64,000 bases of DNA from Burkholderiales bacterium (GCA_016191995.1 JACPVA010000156.1:1-64000); one strand, 5' to 3'. Counted from the first letter of the stretch, positions 35,030 through 44,451 are shown. The notes: a model not told the origin generated them from the sequence alone. Program-made: numbers and translations.

Positions 35030-36073
35030 ATGAGCCACCGCATCACGATCCAGCCCGCCGAGCGCAGCTTCGACACCGACGACGGCGAGGCGATCCTCGC
35101 CGCCGCGATCCGCCAGGGGGTCGGCCTGCCCTACGGCTGCCGCGACGGTGCCTGCGGCTCGTGCAAGAGCCGCCTGGTCGAGGGCCGGGTCGAGCACGGG
35201 CCGCACCAGCTCAAGGCGCTGCCGGCCGAGGAGGCGGCCGCGGGCTGGATCCTGACCTGCTGCGCGGTGGCGCAGACCGATTGCGTGGTCGAGGCGCGCA
35301 CCGTGCCCGGCGCGGGGCAGTTCCCGCTGCTGAAGCTGCCCACGCGTGTGCTGGCGGTCGACCGTCCGGCGCCGGACGTCGCGATCTTGCGGCTGCAGCT
35401 GCCGGCGAACCAGAACCTGCAGTACCACGCCGGGCAGTATGTCGAGTTCATCCTCGCCGGCGGCGCGCGGCGCAGCTACAGCATGGCCAATGCGCCGCAC
35501 AACCTGGGCAACCCGCCGGCGATCGAGCTGCACGTCCGCCACATGCCGGGCGGCTTGTTCACCGACCATGTCTTCGGCGCGATGAAGCCGCGCGACATCC
35601 TGCGCATGGAGGGGCCCTTCGGCAGCTTCTTCCTGCGCGAGGACTCGGCCGCGCCGATCGTGCTGCTGGCCAGCGGCACCGGGTTCGCGCCGATCAAGGC
35701 GATCGTCGAGCATATGCGCGCCAAGGGTATCGACCGCGACGCGGTGCTGTACTGGGGCTGCCGGCGCCGCGCCGACCTGTACCTGCACGACTGGTGCGAG
35801 CGTGCCGCGGCCGAGATGCCGAAGCTGCGCTACGTGCCGGTGCTGTCCGAGCCCGCGCCCGAGGACGGCTGGGGCGGGCGCACCGGCTTCGTCCACCAGG
35901 CGGTGATGGCCGACCTGCCGGACCTGTCGCGGCACCAGGTCTACGCCTGCGGCGCGCCGGTCATGGTCGACGCCGCGCGGCTCGATTTCGTCGCCCGCTG
36001 CGCGTTGCCGCCGGAGTCGTTCTTCGCCGACGCCTTCACCTCCGAGGCCGACAAGCACGGCCCGGCGGCCTGA
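35030..36073 (+). CDS. 2Fe-2S/FAD/NAD oxidoreductase, CDP-6-deoxyglucoseen reductase-like
   Basis: The 347-residue electron-transfer flavoprotein has a plant-type 2Fe-2S domain (LPYGCRDGACGSCKSRLVEG...LTCCAVAQTD). A ferredoxin-reductase FAD domain follows (RRSYSMANAP), then an NAD domain (LASGTGFAPIKAIVEHM, YACGAPVMVDAA). The order matches AscD/phenol hydroxylase reductase-like proteins common in Burkholderiales. Its partner is not evident. It could supply electrons to a monooxygenase such as the AlkB encoded further along, but this is only an inference. Confidence 0.88.
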   Translation: MSHRITIQPAERSFDTDDGEAILAAAIRQGVGLPYGCRDGACGSCKSRLVEGRVEHGPHQLKALPAEEAAAGWILTCCAVAQTDCVVEARTVPGAGQFPLLKLPTRVLAVDRPAPDVAILRLQLPANQNLQYHAGQYVEFILAGGARRSYSMANAPHNLGNPPAIELHVRHMPGGLFTDHVFGAMKPRDILRMEGPFGSFFLREDSAAPIVLLASGTGFAPIKAIVEHMRAKGIDRDAVLYWGCRRRADLYLHDWCERAAAEMPKLRYVPVLSEPAPEDGWGGRTGFVHQAVMADLPDLSRHQVYACGAPVMVDAARLDFVARCALPPESFFADAFTSEADKHGPAA

Positions 36074-36100
36074 ACGCCGACCACGCCGCCGGCGGCTGCG

Positions 36101-36697
36101 ATGGACCACAGCTTCCTGTCGGCGCTGGTGCTGCTGCTGCTGGTGCTCGACCCCTTCGGCAGCCTGCCGATCTTCATCTCGGTGCTGCGCCAGGTCGAAC
36201 CGGCGCGGCGCGCGCGCGTGGCGCTGCGCGAGACGCTGATCGCCTTCGGCGTGCTCGTCGTCTTCATGCTCGGCGGGCAGCATTTTCTGGCGCTGATGCG
36301 CCTGTCGGAGCGGTCGCTGGAGGTCGCCGGCGGCGTCATCCTGCTCGTCATCGCGATGCGCATGATCTTCGCCTCCGGTGGCGAGGTCTACGCCACCGGA
36401 GGCGAGCGCGAGCCCTTCGTCTTCCCGCTCGCGGTGCCGCTGCTGGCGGGGCCGTCGGCGATGGCCACCGTGCTGCTGCTGGCCTCGCGCCAGCCGGACC
36501 AGCTCTGGACCTGGATGGGCGCGATCACCGCGGCGATGACGATCAGCGGCATCGTGCTGCTGGCCGCCGACTGGTTGCGCCGGCTGCTCGGCGCGTCGAT
36601 GGTCGCGGCGATCGAGAAGCTGATGGGACTGGTGCTGACCGCGGTCGCGATCGAGATGATGCTCGCGGGGCTGAAGCGCTACTTCTTCGGCGACTGA
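36101..36697 (+). CDS. MarC-family integral membrane protein
   Basis: The 198-residue protein has six transmembrane segments and MarC/UPF0056 features: LVLDPFGSLPIFIS near the N-terminus, EVAGGVILLVIAMRM, VPLLAGPSAMATVLLL and LMGLVLTAVAIEMMLAGL. The family name comes from the mar locus but its function is not established. It starts 27 bp after the reductase gene, probably in one transcript. Confidence 0.9.
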   Translation: MDHSFLSALVLLLLVLDPFGSLPIFISVLRQVEPARRARVALRETLIAFGVLVVFMLGGQHFLALMRLSERSLEVAGGVILLVIAMRMIFASGGEVYATGGEREPFVFPLAVPLLAGPSAMATVLLLASRQPDQLWTWMGAITAAMTISGIVLLAADWLRRLLGASMVAAIEKLMGLVLTAVAIEMMLAGLKRYFFGD

Positions 36698-36797
36698 CGC
36701 GCATGCCTGCTCGCGGCGCGATCGCACGACCGACCCTCGGCACCGCTTCGGCGCACGCCGGGACCCATGCCGCCTGTGCCGCCGGACGGACCGCGCG

Positions 36798-37616
36798 ATG
36801 GACGCGCTGCCCTGGCTGAGCGCGATCTGCGGCGCCGCGATCGGCCTCGTGCTGGCCTTCACCGGCGCCGGCGGCGGGGTGCTGGCGGTGCCGATGCTGG
36901 TCTTCGTGCTCGGCCTGCCGGTGGCGCAGGCCGCGCCGGTGGCGCTGATCGCGGTCGGCGCGTCGGCCGCGCTCGGGGCGCTGCTCGGGCTGCGCGAGGG
37001 CGTCGTGCGCTACCGCGCGGCGGCGCTGATCGGTGCGCTGGCGATGGCGAGCGCGCCGCTGGGCGTCTGGCTCGCGGCGCGGCTGCCGCCGCAGCCGCTG
37101 CTGCTGGCGTTCGCCGGGCTGCTGGCCTACACCGCCTGGCGCATGGCGCGCTGGCAGCCGGGCGCGCTGGACGAGATCGAACTGGCCAGAGTGCCTTGCG
37201 TGCGCGACCCCGCCGACGGCCGGCTGCGCTGGACGCCGCGCTGCGCGCGCGTGCTCGCCGCCACCGGCGCGGTATCGGGGCTGCTGACCGGGCTGCTCGG
37301 GGTCGGCGGCGGCTTCGTCATCGTGCCGGCGCTGACGCGCGTGACGGATGTCGCCGCGCACGGTGTGGCGGCGACCTCGCTCGCGGTGATCGCGCTGGCG
37401 AGCCTGGCGGGCGTGCTCGCCGCCGCCGGCCGCGGCGCGATCGACCCGATGCTCGCGGCCGGATTCGGCGGCGGCGCGATGATCGCGCTGCTGCTGGGCC
37501 GGCGCGTCGCGCACCGGCTGCCGCCGGTCGGGCTGCGGCGCGGCTTCGCCGCCGTCAGCGCCGTCGTCGCGGCGCTGATGCTGGCGCGCGCGACCGGCGT
37601 GTGGCCCGACGCGTGA
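36798..37616 (+). CDS. TSUP/TauE-SafE family sulfite/organosulfur exporter
   Basis: The 272-residue membrane protein has two internally related halves, each beginning with a Gly-rich hydrophobic motif: AFTGAGGGVLAVPMLVF and GLLTGLLGVGGGFVIVPAL. This is the TSUP/TauE family pattern. Members export sulfite, sulfoacetate or related anions. The specific substrate is unknown. Confidence 0.9.
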   Translation: MDALPWLSAICGAAIGLVLAFTGAGGGVLAVPMLVFVLGLPVAQAAPVALIAVGASAALGALLGLREGVVRYRAAALIGALAMASAPLGVWLAARLPPQPLLLAFAGLLAYTAWRMARWQPGALDEIELARVPCVRDPADGRLRWTPRCARVLAATGAVSGLLTGLLGVGGGFVIVPALTRVTDVAAHGVAATSLAVIALASLAGVLAAAGRGAIDPMLAAGFGGGAMIALLLGRRVAHRLPPVGLRRGFAAVSAVVAALMLARATGVWPDA

Positions 37617-37647
37617 GACCTGCCCTCGATCGAAGCGAACCGACACG

Positions 37648-38295
37648 ATGAAGCAATCCGCACCCGAGCGTGGCGCTTTCGGCGACCCGGCCGGCACGTG
37701 GAACCAGCGCTTCGACGCGCCGGGCTATCTTTTCGGTACCGAGCCGAACGCCTGGCTGCGCGAGCACGCCGGCCTGTGGCAGCCCGGGCAGCGCGTGCTG
37801 TGCGTGGCCGACGGCGAAGGCCGCAACAGCGTCTGGCTGGCGCAGCGCGGTCTCGTCGTCGACGCCTTCGACATCGCCGCTTCCGGGGTGGCGAAAGCGC
37901 GCCGACTCGCCGCCGAGCGTGGCGTGCAGGTGGATCTCGCAGTCGCCGACTGCGACGGTTATGCCTGGCGCGAAGAGGCCTGGGACGGCATCGCGGCGAT
38001 CTTTGTCCAGTTCGCCGACCCGGCGCTGCGCGCGCGGCTGTTCGCGCGCATCGTCGCCGGGCTGGTGCCGGGCGGCACGCTGCTGCTGCAGGGCTACACG
38101 CCGCGCCAGCTCGACTACCGCACCGGCGGGCCGGGCGTGGCCTCGCACCTGTATACCGGGGCGATGCTGCGCGAGGCCTTCGCCGCGCTCGAGATCGTCG
38201 AGATGCGCGAATACGACGCCGAGCTGCGCGAGGGCAGCGGCCACAGCGGCATGTCGGCGCTGATCGGGATGGTGGCGCGCAAGCCGCTGCGGTGA
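37648..38295 (+). CDS. Class I SAM-dependent methyltransferase
   Basis: The 215-residue protein has the Rossmann-fold methyltransferase motifs: motif [20 protein letters not shown], motif post-[19 protein letters not shown], motif [15 protein letters not shown]. It resembles small TehB-like or thiopurine-type methyltransferases. [19 protein letters not shown] at the N-terminus is typical of that group. The substrate is not known. Confidence 0.86.
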   Translation: MKQSAPERGAFGDPAGTWNQRFDAPGYLFGTEPNAWLREHAGLWQPGQRVLCVADGEGRNSVWLAQRGLVVDAFDIAASGVAKARRLAAERGVQVDLAVADCDGYAWREEAWDGIAAIFVQFADPALRARLFARIVAGLVPGGTLLLQGYTPRQLDYRTGGPGVASHLYTGAMLREAFAALEIVEMREYDAELREGSGHSGMSALIGMVARKPLR

Positions 38296-38450
38296 GCATC
38301 GCGCTGCCGCGTTTCAGCGTGGCCGGGGATCGCGCTCACCTGCGTCGCCTTGGGTCGTATCGGCCGGCGGACGCAAAGGCCACGACGTCTGAACTCGCCC
38401 AGCCCGACAGCCTCCTAGAATGCTGCGCACACCCTCCGCCGGAGCCCGCG

Positions 38451-38972
38451 ATGGCGATCTACCGCCTGGGCGAAGACCGCCCGCAACTCGCCGCTGATGC
38501 CTGGGTCGCCGACAGCGCGCAGCTGATCGGCCGCGTGCGGCTCGGCGCAGCGGCCAGTGTCTGGTACGGCGCCGTGCTGCGCGGCGACAACGAGTGGATC
38601 GAGGTCGGCGAGCGCAGCAACGTGCAGGACCACGCCGCGCTGCATACCGACCCGGGCTACCCGCTGCGGCTGGGCCGCCAGGTCACGGTCGGGCATCGCG
38701 CGATGCTGCACGGCTGCACCGTCGGCGACGGCTCGCTGATCGGCATCGGCGCCGTCGTGCTCAACGGCGCCGTGATCGGGCGTGCCAGCCTGGTCGGCGC
38801 GAATGCGCTCGTCACCGAGGGCAAGACCTTCCCCGACGGCGCGCTGATCCTCGGCAGTCCGGCGCGCGTCGTGCGCATGCTCAGCGACGAGCAGGTCGAG
38901 GGCCTGCGCCGCAGCGCCGAGCTCTATATCGCGCAGGCGGCGCGCCACCGCGCGATCGAGCGCATCGCGTGA
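38451..38972 (+). CDS. Gamma-carbonic-anhydrase-family hexapeptide-repeat protein (YrdA-like)
   Basis: The 173-residue protein is a left-handed beta-helix with hexapeptide repeats ([24 protein letters not shown]). Metal-binding histidines appear in [21 protein letters not shown]. It matches the YrdA/CaiE/PaaY group of gamma-carbonic anhydrase homologues, many of which lack measured activity. TAGAAT at 38416-38421 and a GGAG-type site give it its own promoter and start at 38451. Confidence 0.9.
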   Translation: MAIYRLGEDRPQLAADAWVADSAQLIGRVRLGAAASVWYGAVLRGDNEWIEVGERSNVQDHAALHTDPGYPLRLGRQVTVGHRAMLHGCTVGDGSLIGIGAVVLNGAVIGRASLVGANALVTEGKTFPDGALILGSPARVVRMLSDEQVEGLRRSAELYIAQAARHRAIERIA

Positions 38973-38989
38973 TCGGGCCGCGGCGCGCG

Positions 38990-39946
38990 ATGTCCGAGCT
39001 GCACAAGTTCCTGTTCGACGGCATGCCGGTGCGCGGCATGCTGGTTCGGCTGGCCGACGACTGGCAGCAGGTGCTCGCGCGCCGCGCCGAGGCCGACGCC
39101 TGGCCGCCCGAGGTCGCGTCGCTGGTCGGCCAGATTTGCGCCGCCGGCGTGCTGATGCAGTCCAACATCAAGTTCGACGGTGCGCTGGTGCTGCAGATCG
39201 CCGGCGACGGGCCGGTCAAGCTGGCGGTGGCGGAGGTGCAGCCGAACCTGCGATTCCGCGCCACCGCCAAGGTCGTCGGCGCGGTGCCGCCCGGCGCACC
39301 GCTGCAGGCGATGGTCGACACGCACGGCCAGGGGCGCTGCGCGATCACGCTCGACCCGCACGCGCGGCTGCCCGGCCAGCAGCCCTACCAGGGCGTGGTC
39401 GCGCTGCACGACGGGAAGGGCGAGCCGCTGCACGACCTCGCCGCGGTGCTCGCGCACTACATGCGCCAGTCCGAGCAGCTCGACACCCGGCTCGTGCTGG
39501 CGGCCGACGACCGCATCGCCGCCGGGCTGCTGATCCAGCGCCTGCCGGCGCAGGGTGGGGCCGGGCAGGCCGCGCGACGCCAGGAGGACGAGATCGGCGC
39601 CGGCGAGGATTTCAACCGCATCGCCCACCTGGCTGCGACGCTGAGCGCCGACGAGTTGCTGACGCTGGATGCCGACACCGTGCTGCGCCGCCTGTTCTGG
39701 CAGGAGCGGCTGCAGCGCTTCGAGCCGCGCGTGCCGGCGTTCGCGTGCCGCTGCTCGCGCGATCGCGTGCGCGCGATGCTGGTCGGGCTCGGGCGCGACG
39801 AGAGCGAGTCGATCCTCGCCGAGCGCGGCGAGGTCGAGGTGCGCTGCGACTTCTGCGGCCGGCCGTACCGCTTCGACGCGGTCGACGTCGGATCGATGTT
39901 CACCCCGGCCGGGCAGCAGGCGCCGGGGTCGGCGAGCGCGCATTGA
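38990..39946 (+). CDS. hslO: Redox-regulated chaperone Hsp33
   Basis: Hsp33 is a cytosolic holdase activated by oxidative unfolding. The 318-residue protein has the N-terminal substrate-binding domain (LHKFLFDGMPVRGMLVRL, QSNIKFDGALVLQI) and YMRQSEQLDTRL in the linker. The C-terminal zinc centre is FACRCSRDRV plus VRCDFCGRPYRF, i.e. the CxC...CxxC tetrad. It starts 17 bp after the gamma-carbonic anhydrase gene. Confidence 0.96.
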   Translation: MSELHKFLFDGMPVRGMLVRLADDWQQVLARRAEADAWPPEVASLVGQICAAGVLMQSNIKFDGALVLQIAGDGPVKLAVAEVQPNLRFRATAKVVGAVPPGAPLQAMVDTHGQGRCAITLDPHARLPGQQPYQGVVALHDGKGEPLHDLAAVLAHYMRQSEQLDTRLVLAADDRIAAGLLIQRLPAQGGAGQAARRQEDEIGAGEDFNRIAHLAATLSADELLTLDADTVLRRLFWQERLQRFEPRVPAFACRCSRDRVRAMLVGLGRDESESILAERGEVEVRCDFCGRPYRFDAVDVGSMFTPAGQQAPGSASAH

Positions 39947-39960
39947 CGTCGAGCCCCCAC

Positions 39961-40022
39961 GCTCACTGCGTTCGCTGCCCCCCGAGGGGGCGCTTGCTGC
40001 GGACCGGCGAAGCCGGATCCGC
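39961..40022. repeat. Intergenic hairpin-rich element between hslO and the CopD-like gene
   Basis: The gap contains GCCCCCCGAGGGGGC (39977-39991) followed by the stem-loop GGACCGGC-GAA-GCCGGATCC. This combination, next to CTCACTGCGTTCGCTG, resembles repetitive intergenic elements of Burkholderiales and may end the hslO transcript. Confidence 0.5.
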
Positions 40023-40147
40023 GCAAGGGCTTGGCGGGGCCCGTTTCGTGCGTCGGGGGTGGCGCGCAAGGGCCATGGAGGTCTCTTGCGGTCGCCGTGC
40101 GGTCTTCACGCGCGCGTCCGGCAGCGCCGGGCGCCGAGGGTAACGCC

Positions 40148-40618
40148 TTGATCTACGCGCTGGTCAAGCTCGTCCACCTCGCCGCCGTCATCGTCTGGAT
40201 CGGCGGCATGGTGTTCGCGCACTTCTTCCTGCGCCCGGCGCTGGCGGCGCTGGAGCCGCCGCAGCGGCTGGCGCTGATGCACGAGGTGCTGCGGCGCTTC
40301 TTCGGCGCCGTGCTGGTCGCGTTGCTGGCGGTGCTCGCCAGCGGCTTCTGGATGATCGGCGACGTGCACCAACGCGTCGCCGCCACCGGCGGGTCGCTGG
40401 TGATGCCCTGGTCGTGGTGGGCGATGACGGCGCTCGGGACCGTGATGGCCGCGGTCTTCGCGCACATCCGCTTCGTGCTCTTCCCGCGCATGGGGCAGGC
40501 GCTGGCGCAGCGTCGGCTGCCGGACGCGGCGCAGGCGCTGGCGGCGATCCGCAGCTGGGTCGTCGTCAACCTCGTGATCGGCAGCGCGATCGTCGTCGCG
40601 GTGGTCGTTGCGGGGTAG
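40148..40618 (+). CDS. CopD-like small membrane protein
   Basis: The 156-residue protein has four transmembrane helices and the CopD/DUF-type signature LVKLVHLAAVIVWIGGMVFAHFFLRPAL with a conserved His in the first helix and another in IRFVLFPRMG context. CopD-like proteins are linked to copper or heme handling; the role here is unknown. No ATG fits: TTG at 40148 precedes the conserved IYALVKLVHLA start. The 5' end is therefore tentative. Confidence 0.75.
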   Translation: MIYALVKLVHLAAVIVWIGGMVFAHFFLRPALAALEPPQRLALMHEVLRRFFGAVLVALLAVLASGFWMIGDVHQRVAATGGSLVMPWSWWAMTALGTVMAAVFAHIRFVLFPRMGQALAQRRLPDAAQALAAIRSWVVVNLVIGSAIVVAVVVAG

Positions 40619-40726
40619 GTGCGGCGGGCGGCAGCGTCGCGTCGAGGCCTTTGCCGCCGCACGTGGACGCGCCGCCGCGGTGCGCACAGAATAGCGGCAT
40701 TCGTCTCGACCGGGGGATCCGACGCC

Positions 40727-41920
40727 ATGGGCATCGAAGCGACGCTGGACCGCGGTGCGCCTTCCGCACCGCCGGTCTTCCGCGACCGCAAGCGCTGGGG
40801 CTGGCTGCTGTCGGTCGTCGGGCCGGCGCTGGCGGTGGCGGGGCCGCTGGCGCATACGCTGGGCGCCACGAGCCCGGCCTGGTTCTACCTGTCGCTGGCG
40901 GTCTTCTATCTCGGCATCCCGCTGGCCGACGCGCTGCTCGGCGAGGACCGAACGAACCCGCCCGAGTCGGCGGTGCCCGCGCTCGAGGCCGATCCGTACT
41001 ACCGCGCGATCCTGTTCGCGACACTGCCGGTGCTGTGGGTCTCGGTGCTGTTCAACGTCGGCTTTCTGGCCACCCACGATCTGCCGTGGCCGGCGTGGAT
41101 GGCGACCGTGATGGCGACCGGCGCCGTGCTCGGATTCGGGCTCAACCTGAGCCACGAGCTGGGGCACAAGCGGGATTTCTTCGCGCGCAAGCTGGCGCTG
41201 TTCAACACGGCGCTGGGGGCCTACGGGCACTTCTCGATCGAGCACAACCGTGGCCACCACCGCCATGTCGCCACACCCGAGGATCCGGCGTCGGCGAAGA
41301 TGGGCGAGAGCATCTGGCGCTTCGTGTGGCGCGAGATGCCGGGCGCCTTCGTGCGCGCGTGGCGGCTGGAGTCCGACCGGCTGCGCCGCGCCGGCCACGG
41401 CCCGTGGCACCCGGGCAACGAGATCCTGCAGGCCGGCGCGCTGACGCTGCTGGTCTGGGGCGCGATGGCCGCGGCCTTCGGGCCGAAGGTGCTCGGCGTG
41501 CTGCTGCCGGTGGCGTTCTGGGGCGCGTTCCAGCTCACCTCGGCCAACTATGTCGAGCATTACGGGCTGCTGCGTCGCCGGCTGCCCGACGGCCGCGTCG
41601 AGCCCTGCGCGCCGCATCACTCGTGGAACAGCAACCACCTGGCGTCCAACCTGGTCGTCTTCCACCTGCAGCGCCACTCGGACCACCACGCGCACCCAGG
41701 GCGCAGCTACCAGTCGCTGCGCGACTTCCCCGACCTGCCGCGGCTGCCGTCGGGCTACTTCGCGATGTTTCTGCTCGCGTACCTGCCGCCGCTGTGGTTT
41801 CGCGTGATGGACCGGCGCGTCGTCGCCGCGGTGCGCGGGCGCGCCGAGTGCATCAACTTCCTGCCCTCGAAGCGGGAGGCGTTGATGCAGCGCTACGGGA
41901 TGGGGGCGGCTGCGGGTTGA
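40727..41920 (+). CDS. alkB: Alkane 1-monooxygenase (AlkB-type membrane diiron hydroxylase)
   Basis: AlkB hydroxylates medium-chain n-alkanes at the terminal carbon, using rubredoxin as electron donor. The 397-residue protein has paired transmembrane helices and the histidine boxes HELGHKRD (about residue 143), EHNRGHHRH (about 172) and LQRHSDHHAHP (about 314). It also has the family signature NYVEHYGLLRR. No rubredoxin gene or AlkS-like regulator lies next to it, so the electron donor must be encoded elsewhere. It could act on alkanes or other aliphatics. Confidence 0.95.
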   Translation: MGIEATLDRGAPSAPPVFRDRKRWGWLLSVVGPALAVAGPLAHTLGATSPAWFYLSLAVFYLGIPLADALLGEDRTNPPESAVPALEADPYYRAILFATLPVLWVSVLFNVGFLATHDLPWPAWMATVMATGAVLGFGLNLSHELGHKRDFFARKLALFNTALGAYGHFSIEHNRGHHRHVATPEDPASAKMGESIWRFVWREMPGAFVRAWRLESDRLRRAGHGPWHPGNEILQAGALTLLVWGAMAAAFGPKVLGVLLPVAFWGAFQLTSANYVEHYGLLRRRLPDGRVEPCAPHHSWNSNHLASNLVVFHLQRHSDHHAHPGRSYQSLRDFPDLPRLPSGYFAMFLLAYLPPLWFRVMDRRVVAAVRGRAECINFLPSKREALMQRYGMGAAAG

Positions 41921-41994
41921 CCGGCCGGCGCGGTCGGAGGCGCTGCTGGGGCCGTTCGCGGCTCGTTGCGGTCTTGATGCAAGAGCCGGGCGGT

Positions 41995-42237
41995 CTACAA
42001 CCTGCCGGACCCCTTCGTGCGCGGCCGCCGCGCCTTGTCCAGCAAGGCCAGGGCGCGTTCGGCCTGACCGGCGCCACGAGCGGCGCGCAACTTGAACCGC
42101 GTCTCGGCGTCGAACTCGGCGAGCATCACGGTGGCCATCTCGTCGATCAGGCGGTTCAACGTGGTGCCCCGGCTTTGCGCCAGCGCGCGCAGCCGCTGAT
42201 GCTTGTCGTCGGGCAGGCGGACGGTGAGGGCAGTCAT
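41995..42237 (-). CDS. RHH-type antitoxin-like protein
   Basis: The 80-residue protein starts with a ribbon-helix-helix domain (MTALTVRLPDDKHQRLRALA) and a second helix (TTLNRLIDEMATVMLAEF), with a basic C-terminal tail. It is encoded just after, and overlapping by ATGA, the PIN-domain gene. The pair therefore resembles a type II toxin-antitoxin system with the toxin gene first. Confidence 0.8.
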   Translation of the reverse strand: MTALTVRLPDDKHQRLRALAQSRGTTLNRLIDEMATVMLAEFDAETRFKLRAARGAGQAERALALLDKARRPRTKGSGRL

Positions 42238-42662
42238 GGCTCGATCTCCTTCAGGAAGGCCTGCGGCGCCACGCAGCGCAGACCAGGAAACTTCAGTTCG
42301 GAATGCCGCAGGTCGCGCAGGTTGCGGGTGACCACGAACGGGGCGCCTGCGGCCACGGCCAATTCGATGAGGTGGTTGTCGCCCTCGTCGGGCAGATTGG
42401 GACGCCAGGTGAAGTACACGCGAACCCACTCGCACTGCGCCACGAAGATATCCAGCAACTCCTGCCTTTCATCCTGGGTCAACCTGCAATGCTGGAAGGG
42501 CGCAGCGCGGCCCAGCACATCCTCGTCCTCGGCCAGCAGCGCGGCCCCGAGAAGGGGCCGCACCCGCCCGGCTATGCATGCCCTCACCACGTGCCAAGCG
42601 GCGCCTTGCCCGAGGCAGGCGCCGACGAAGACGTTGGTATCGATCACCGCGCGGACCGGCAT
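42234..42662 (-). CDS. PIN-domain toxin (COG1569 type)
   Basis: The 142-residue protein has the PIN ribonuclease fold with acidic residues in VRAVIDTNVFVGACL, LLAEDEDVL, LPDEGDNHLIELAVAAGA and VTRNLRDLR. This arrangement matches the 'putative toxin, PIN family' group rather than VapC proper. Its stop overlaps the RHH gene's start (ATGA). The 145 bp upstream (42663-42807) contain no clear gene. Confidence 0.85.
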   Translation of the reverse strand: MPVRAVIDTNVFVGACLGQGAAWHVVRACIAGRVRPLLGAALLAEDEDVLGRAAPFQHCRLTQDERQELLDIFVAQCEWVRVYFTWRPNLPDEGDNHLIELAVAAGAPFVVTRNLRDLRHSELKFPGLRCVAPQAFLKEIEP

Positions 42663-42807
42663 GGTGGAAATGGTATCGCTTTTGCCACCATCCGGGCCAT
42701 GGCAGCCGCTGCGATCAGAGTCCGGGGCCACGACGTGTCACCAGCCTTGGCGGGCCTGGACGCGGCGAGCAGGCGACCCGATCGCGGCTGCCTGCCGATC
42801 TGTGGAG

Positions 42808-43728
42808 TCAGTTCCCAGCCGTTCCCACGCCCCAGACCTGCTGCGCCAGCACCGCACGCACCCAGTCCTGGAACGCCCGCACGCGGGCGCTGCGCAGCCC
42901 TGCGGTCGGCGTCACGAAGTGCACCGGCAGCGGCGGGCAGCTCCAGCCTGGCAGCACGTGCAGCAGCGCGCCGCTGGCCAGGTGGTGGCGGGCGACGAAC
43001 TCGGCGACCTGGACGATGCCCAGCCCGTCCAGCCCGGCACTCAGCAGCGCGCCGCTGTCGGTCGTCAGCAGCCTTGCCGGGACCTCGATGGCGACGTGGC
43101 GCGTGCCGTCGACCAGCCGCAGCGGCGGCGGGCTGCGCTGTCCCGCCGGGAGGTAGCCGACGCGTAGGTGGCGCGCGAGCTCGTCGGGATGCCGTGGCAG
43201 CCCGTGCGCGTCGACGTAGCGCGGTGCCGCGCATAGCACGAAGGGCAGCTCGCCGAGCCGGCTGACGACGAGCGACGAGTCGGGCAGCTCGCCGCCGCGG
43301 ATCGCGCAGTCCAGGCCTTCGCGCACCAGATCCACCGTCTGGTCGCTGCAGCCGAGCTCGACCGATAGTTGCGGGTGACGGTCGAGCAGGCCGCGTATCG
43401 CCGGCATCAGCACCAGGCGGCCGAGTGCGACCGGCACCTGCACGCGCAACCGCCCCGACGGCGCCAGCCGCGCGGCGCGCAGCTCGGCGTCGGCCGCGTC
43501 GAGCTGGGCCAGGATCTGCCGCGCGCGCGCGTGGTAGGCCAGCCCCTCGGCACTCGGTCGGACGCTGCGCGTGCTGCGCACGAGCAGCCGTACGCCGAGG
43601 TGCGCCTCGAGCTGCGCGACCTGTTCGCTGACGGTGGACTTGTGCCGCGCCAGCACCTGCGCCGCCTTGGTGAAGCTGCCGCTGTCGACCACCTGCACGT
43701 AGCTGCGCATCGCTTCGAGCTGATCCAT
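42808..43728 (-). CDS. LysR-family transcriptional regulator
   Basis: The 306-residue protein has an N-terminal winged HTH (MDQLEAMRSYVQVVDSGSFTKAA, SEQVAQLEAHLGVRLLVRSTR) and a periplasmic-binding-like effector domain (PAIRGLLDRHPQLSVELG, REGLDCAIRGG). AAGGAG 7 nt before the ATG at 43728 fixes the start. It is divergent from the four-helix membrane protein gene at 43996, with a 7-5-7 inverted repeat in between, so it probably regulates that gene and itself. The effector is unknown. Confidence 0.92.
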   Translation of the reverse strand: MDQLEAMRSYVQVVDSGSFTKAAQVLARHKSTVSEQVAQLEAHLGVRLLVRSTRSVRPSAEGLAYHARARQILAQLDAADAELRAARLAPSGRLRVQVPVALGRLVLMPAIRGLLDRHPQLSVELGCSDQTVDLVREGLDCAIRGGELPDSSLVVSRLGELPFVLCAAPRYVDAHGLPRHPDELARHLRVGYLPAGQRSPPPLRLVDGTRHVAIEVPARLLTTDSGALLSAGLDGLGIVQVAEFVARHHLASGALLHVLPGWSCPPLPVHFVTPTAGLRSARVRAFQDWVRAVLAQQVWGVGTAGN

Positions 43729-43893
43729 CGCGGGCTCCTTCTGGCGTACTCTCGGACGAGGTTCGACCGGCGCCGGCATCCCGGGCGTCCGGCGGACGTC
43801 TGTCGATGCGCAGCGGCGCGCACGCGCTCGGACTGCGCATGCCGACGGGCATCGGCGACGGGCGGCGAGCGACGGCGGGTGGCGTCGCCCGAT

Positions 43894-43912
43894 TGTCGGG
43901 TTTCGCCCGACA
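43894..43912. promoter_or_regulatory. Perfect 7-5-7 inverted repeat between LysR and membrane-protein genes
   Basis: TGTCGGGTTTCGCCCGACA lies in the 267-bp divergent intergenic region, about 84 bp before the membrane-protein ATG. It is a good candidate LysR-family recognition site, although it does not show the classic T-N11-A pattern. Confidence 0.45.
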
Positions 43913-43995
43913 GTGTGTCCGCGTCCCCTCGCTAGGCGAGGCGCCGCCGCGCCCCTACGCTCGGCAGCCATCCCCTTACCGCCTGCGAGGCTGCC

Positions 43996-44451
43996 ATGCT
44001 CACCACCGTCCACCGCGCCGCGGCGCTGCTCGCCACCGCCTGCATCGCCAGCTTCTGGATCGCCACCCTCGGCGTCGAGCTCGCGGGATCGGCCGACGCG
44101 GTGGCGCGCGTCAAGCACGCGATCGTGATGCCGGGCCTGCTGCTGCTGATTCCGGCGATCGCCGCCACCGGCGCCAGCGGGTTCGCGCTCGCCCGCGCGC
44201 GGGGCGGTGCCCTGGTGGCGGCGAAGAAGCGGCGCATGCCGTGGATCGCTGCCAACGGCCTGCTGGTGCTGGTACCTTGCGCGCTGCTGCTCGACCGCTG
44301 GGCCGCGGCGTCGCTGCTGGATGCCCGCTTCGTCGCCGTGCAGGCGGTCGAGCTCGTCGCCGGCGCGGTCAACCTCGCGCTGATGGCGCTCAACCTGCGC
44401 GACGGGCGGCGCCTGGTTCGTCAGCGCGCCGACGCGAACGCGGTCTCGTGA
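43996..44451 (+). CDS. Four-helix integral membrane protein of unknown function
   Basis: The 151-residue protein has four hydrophobic helices (about residues 8-30, 43-66, 83-102 and 113-138) and a basic C-terminus. No family could be named. It is divergent from the LysR regulator, which probably controls it. Its stop codon falls in the first bases of the 167-bp direct repeat that begins the defence island, so the gene end lies exactly at the integration boundary. Confidence 0.75.
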   Translation: MLTTVHRAAALLATACIASFWIATLGVELAGSADAVARVKHAIVMPGLLLLIPAIAATGASGFALARARGGALVAAKKRRMPWIAANGLLVLVPCALLLDRWAAASLLDARFVAVQAVELVAGAVNLALMALNLRDGRRLVRQRADANAVS

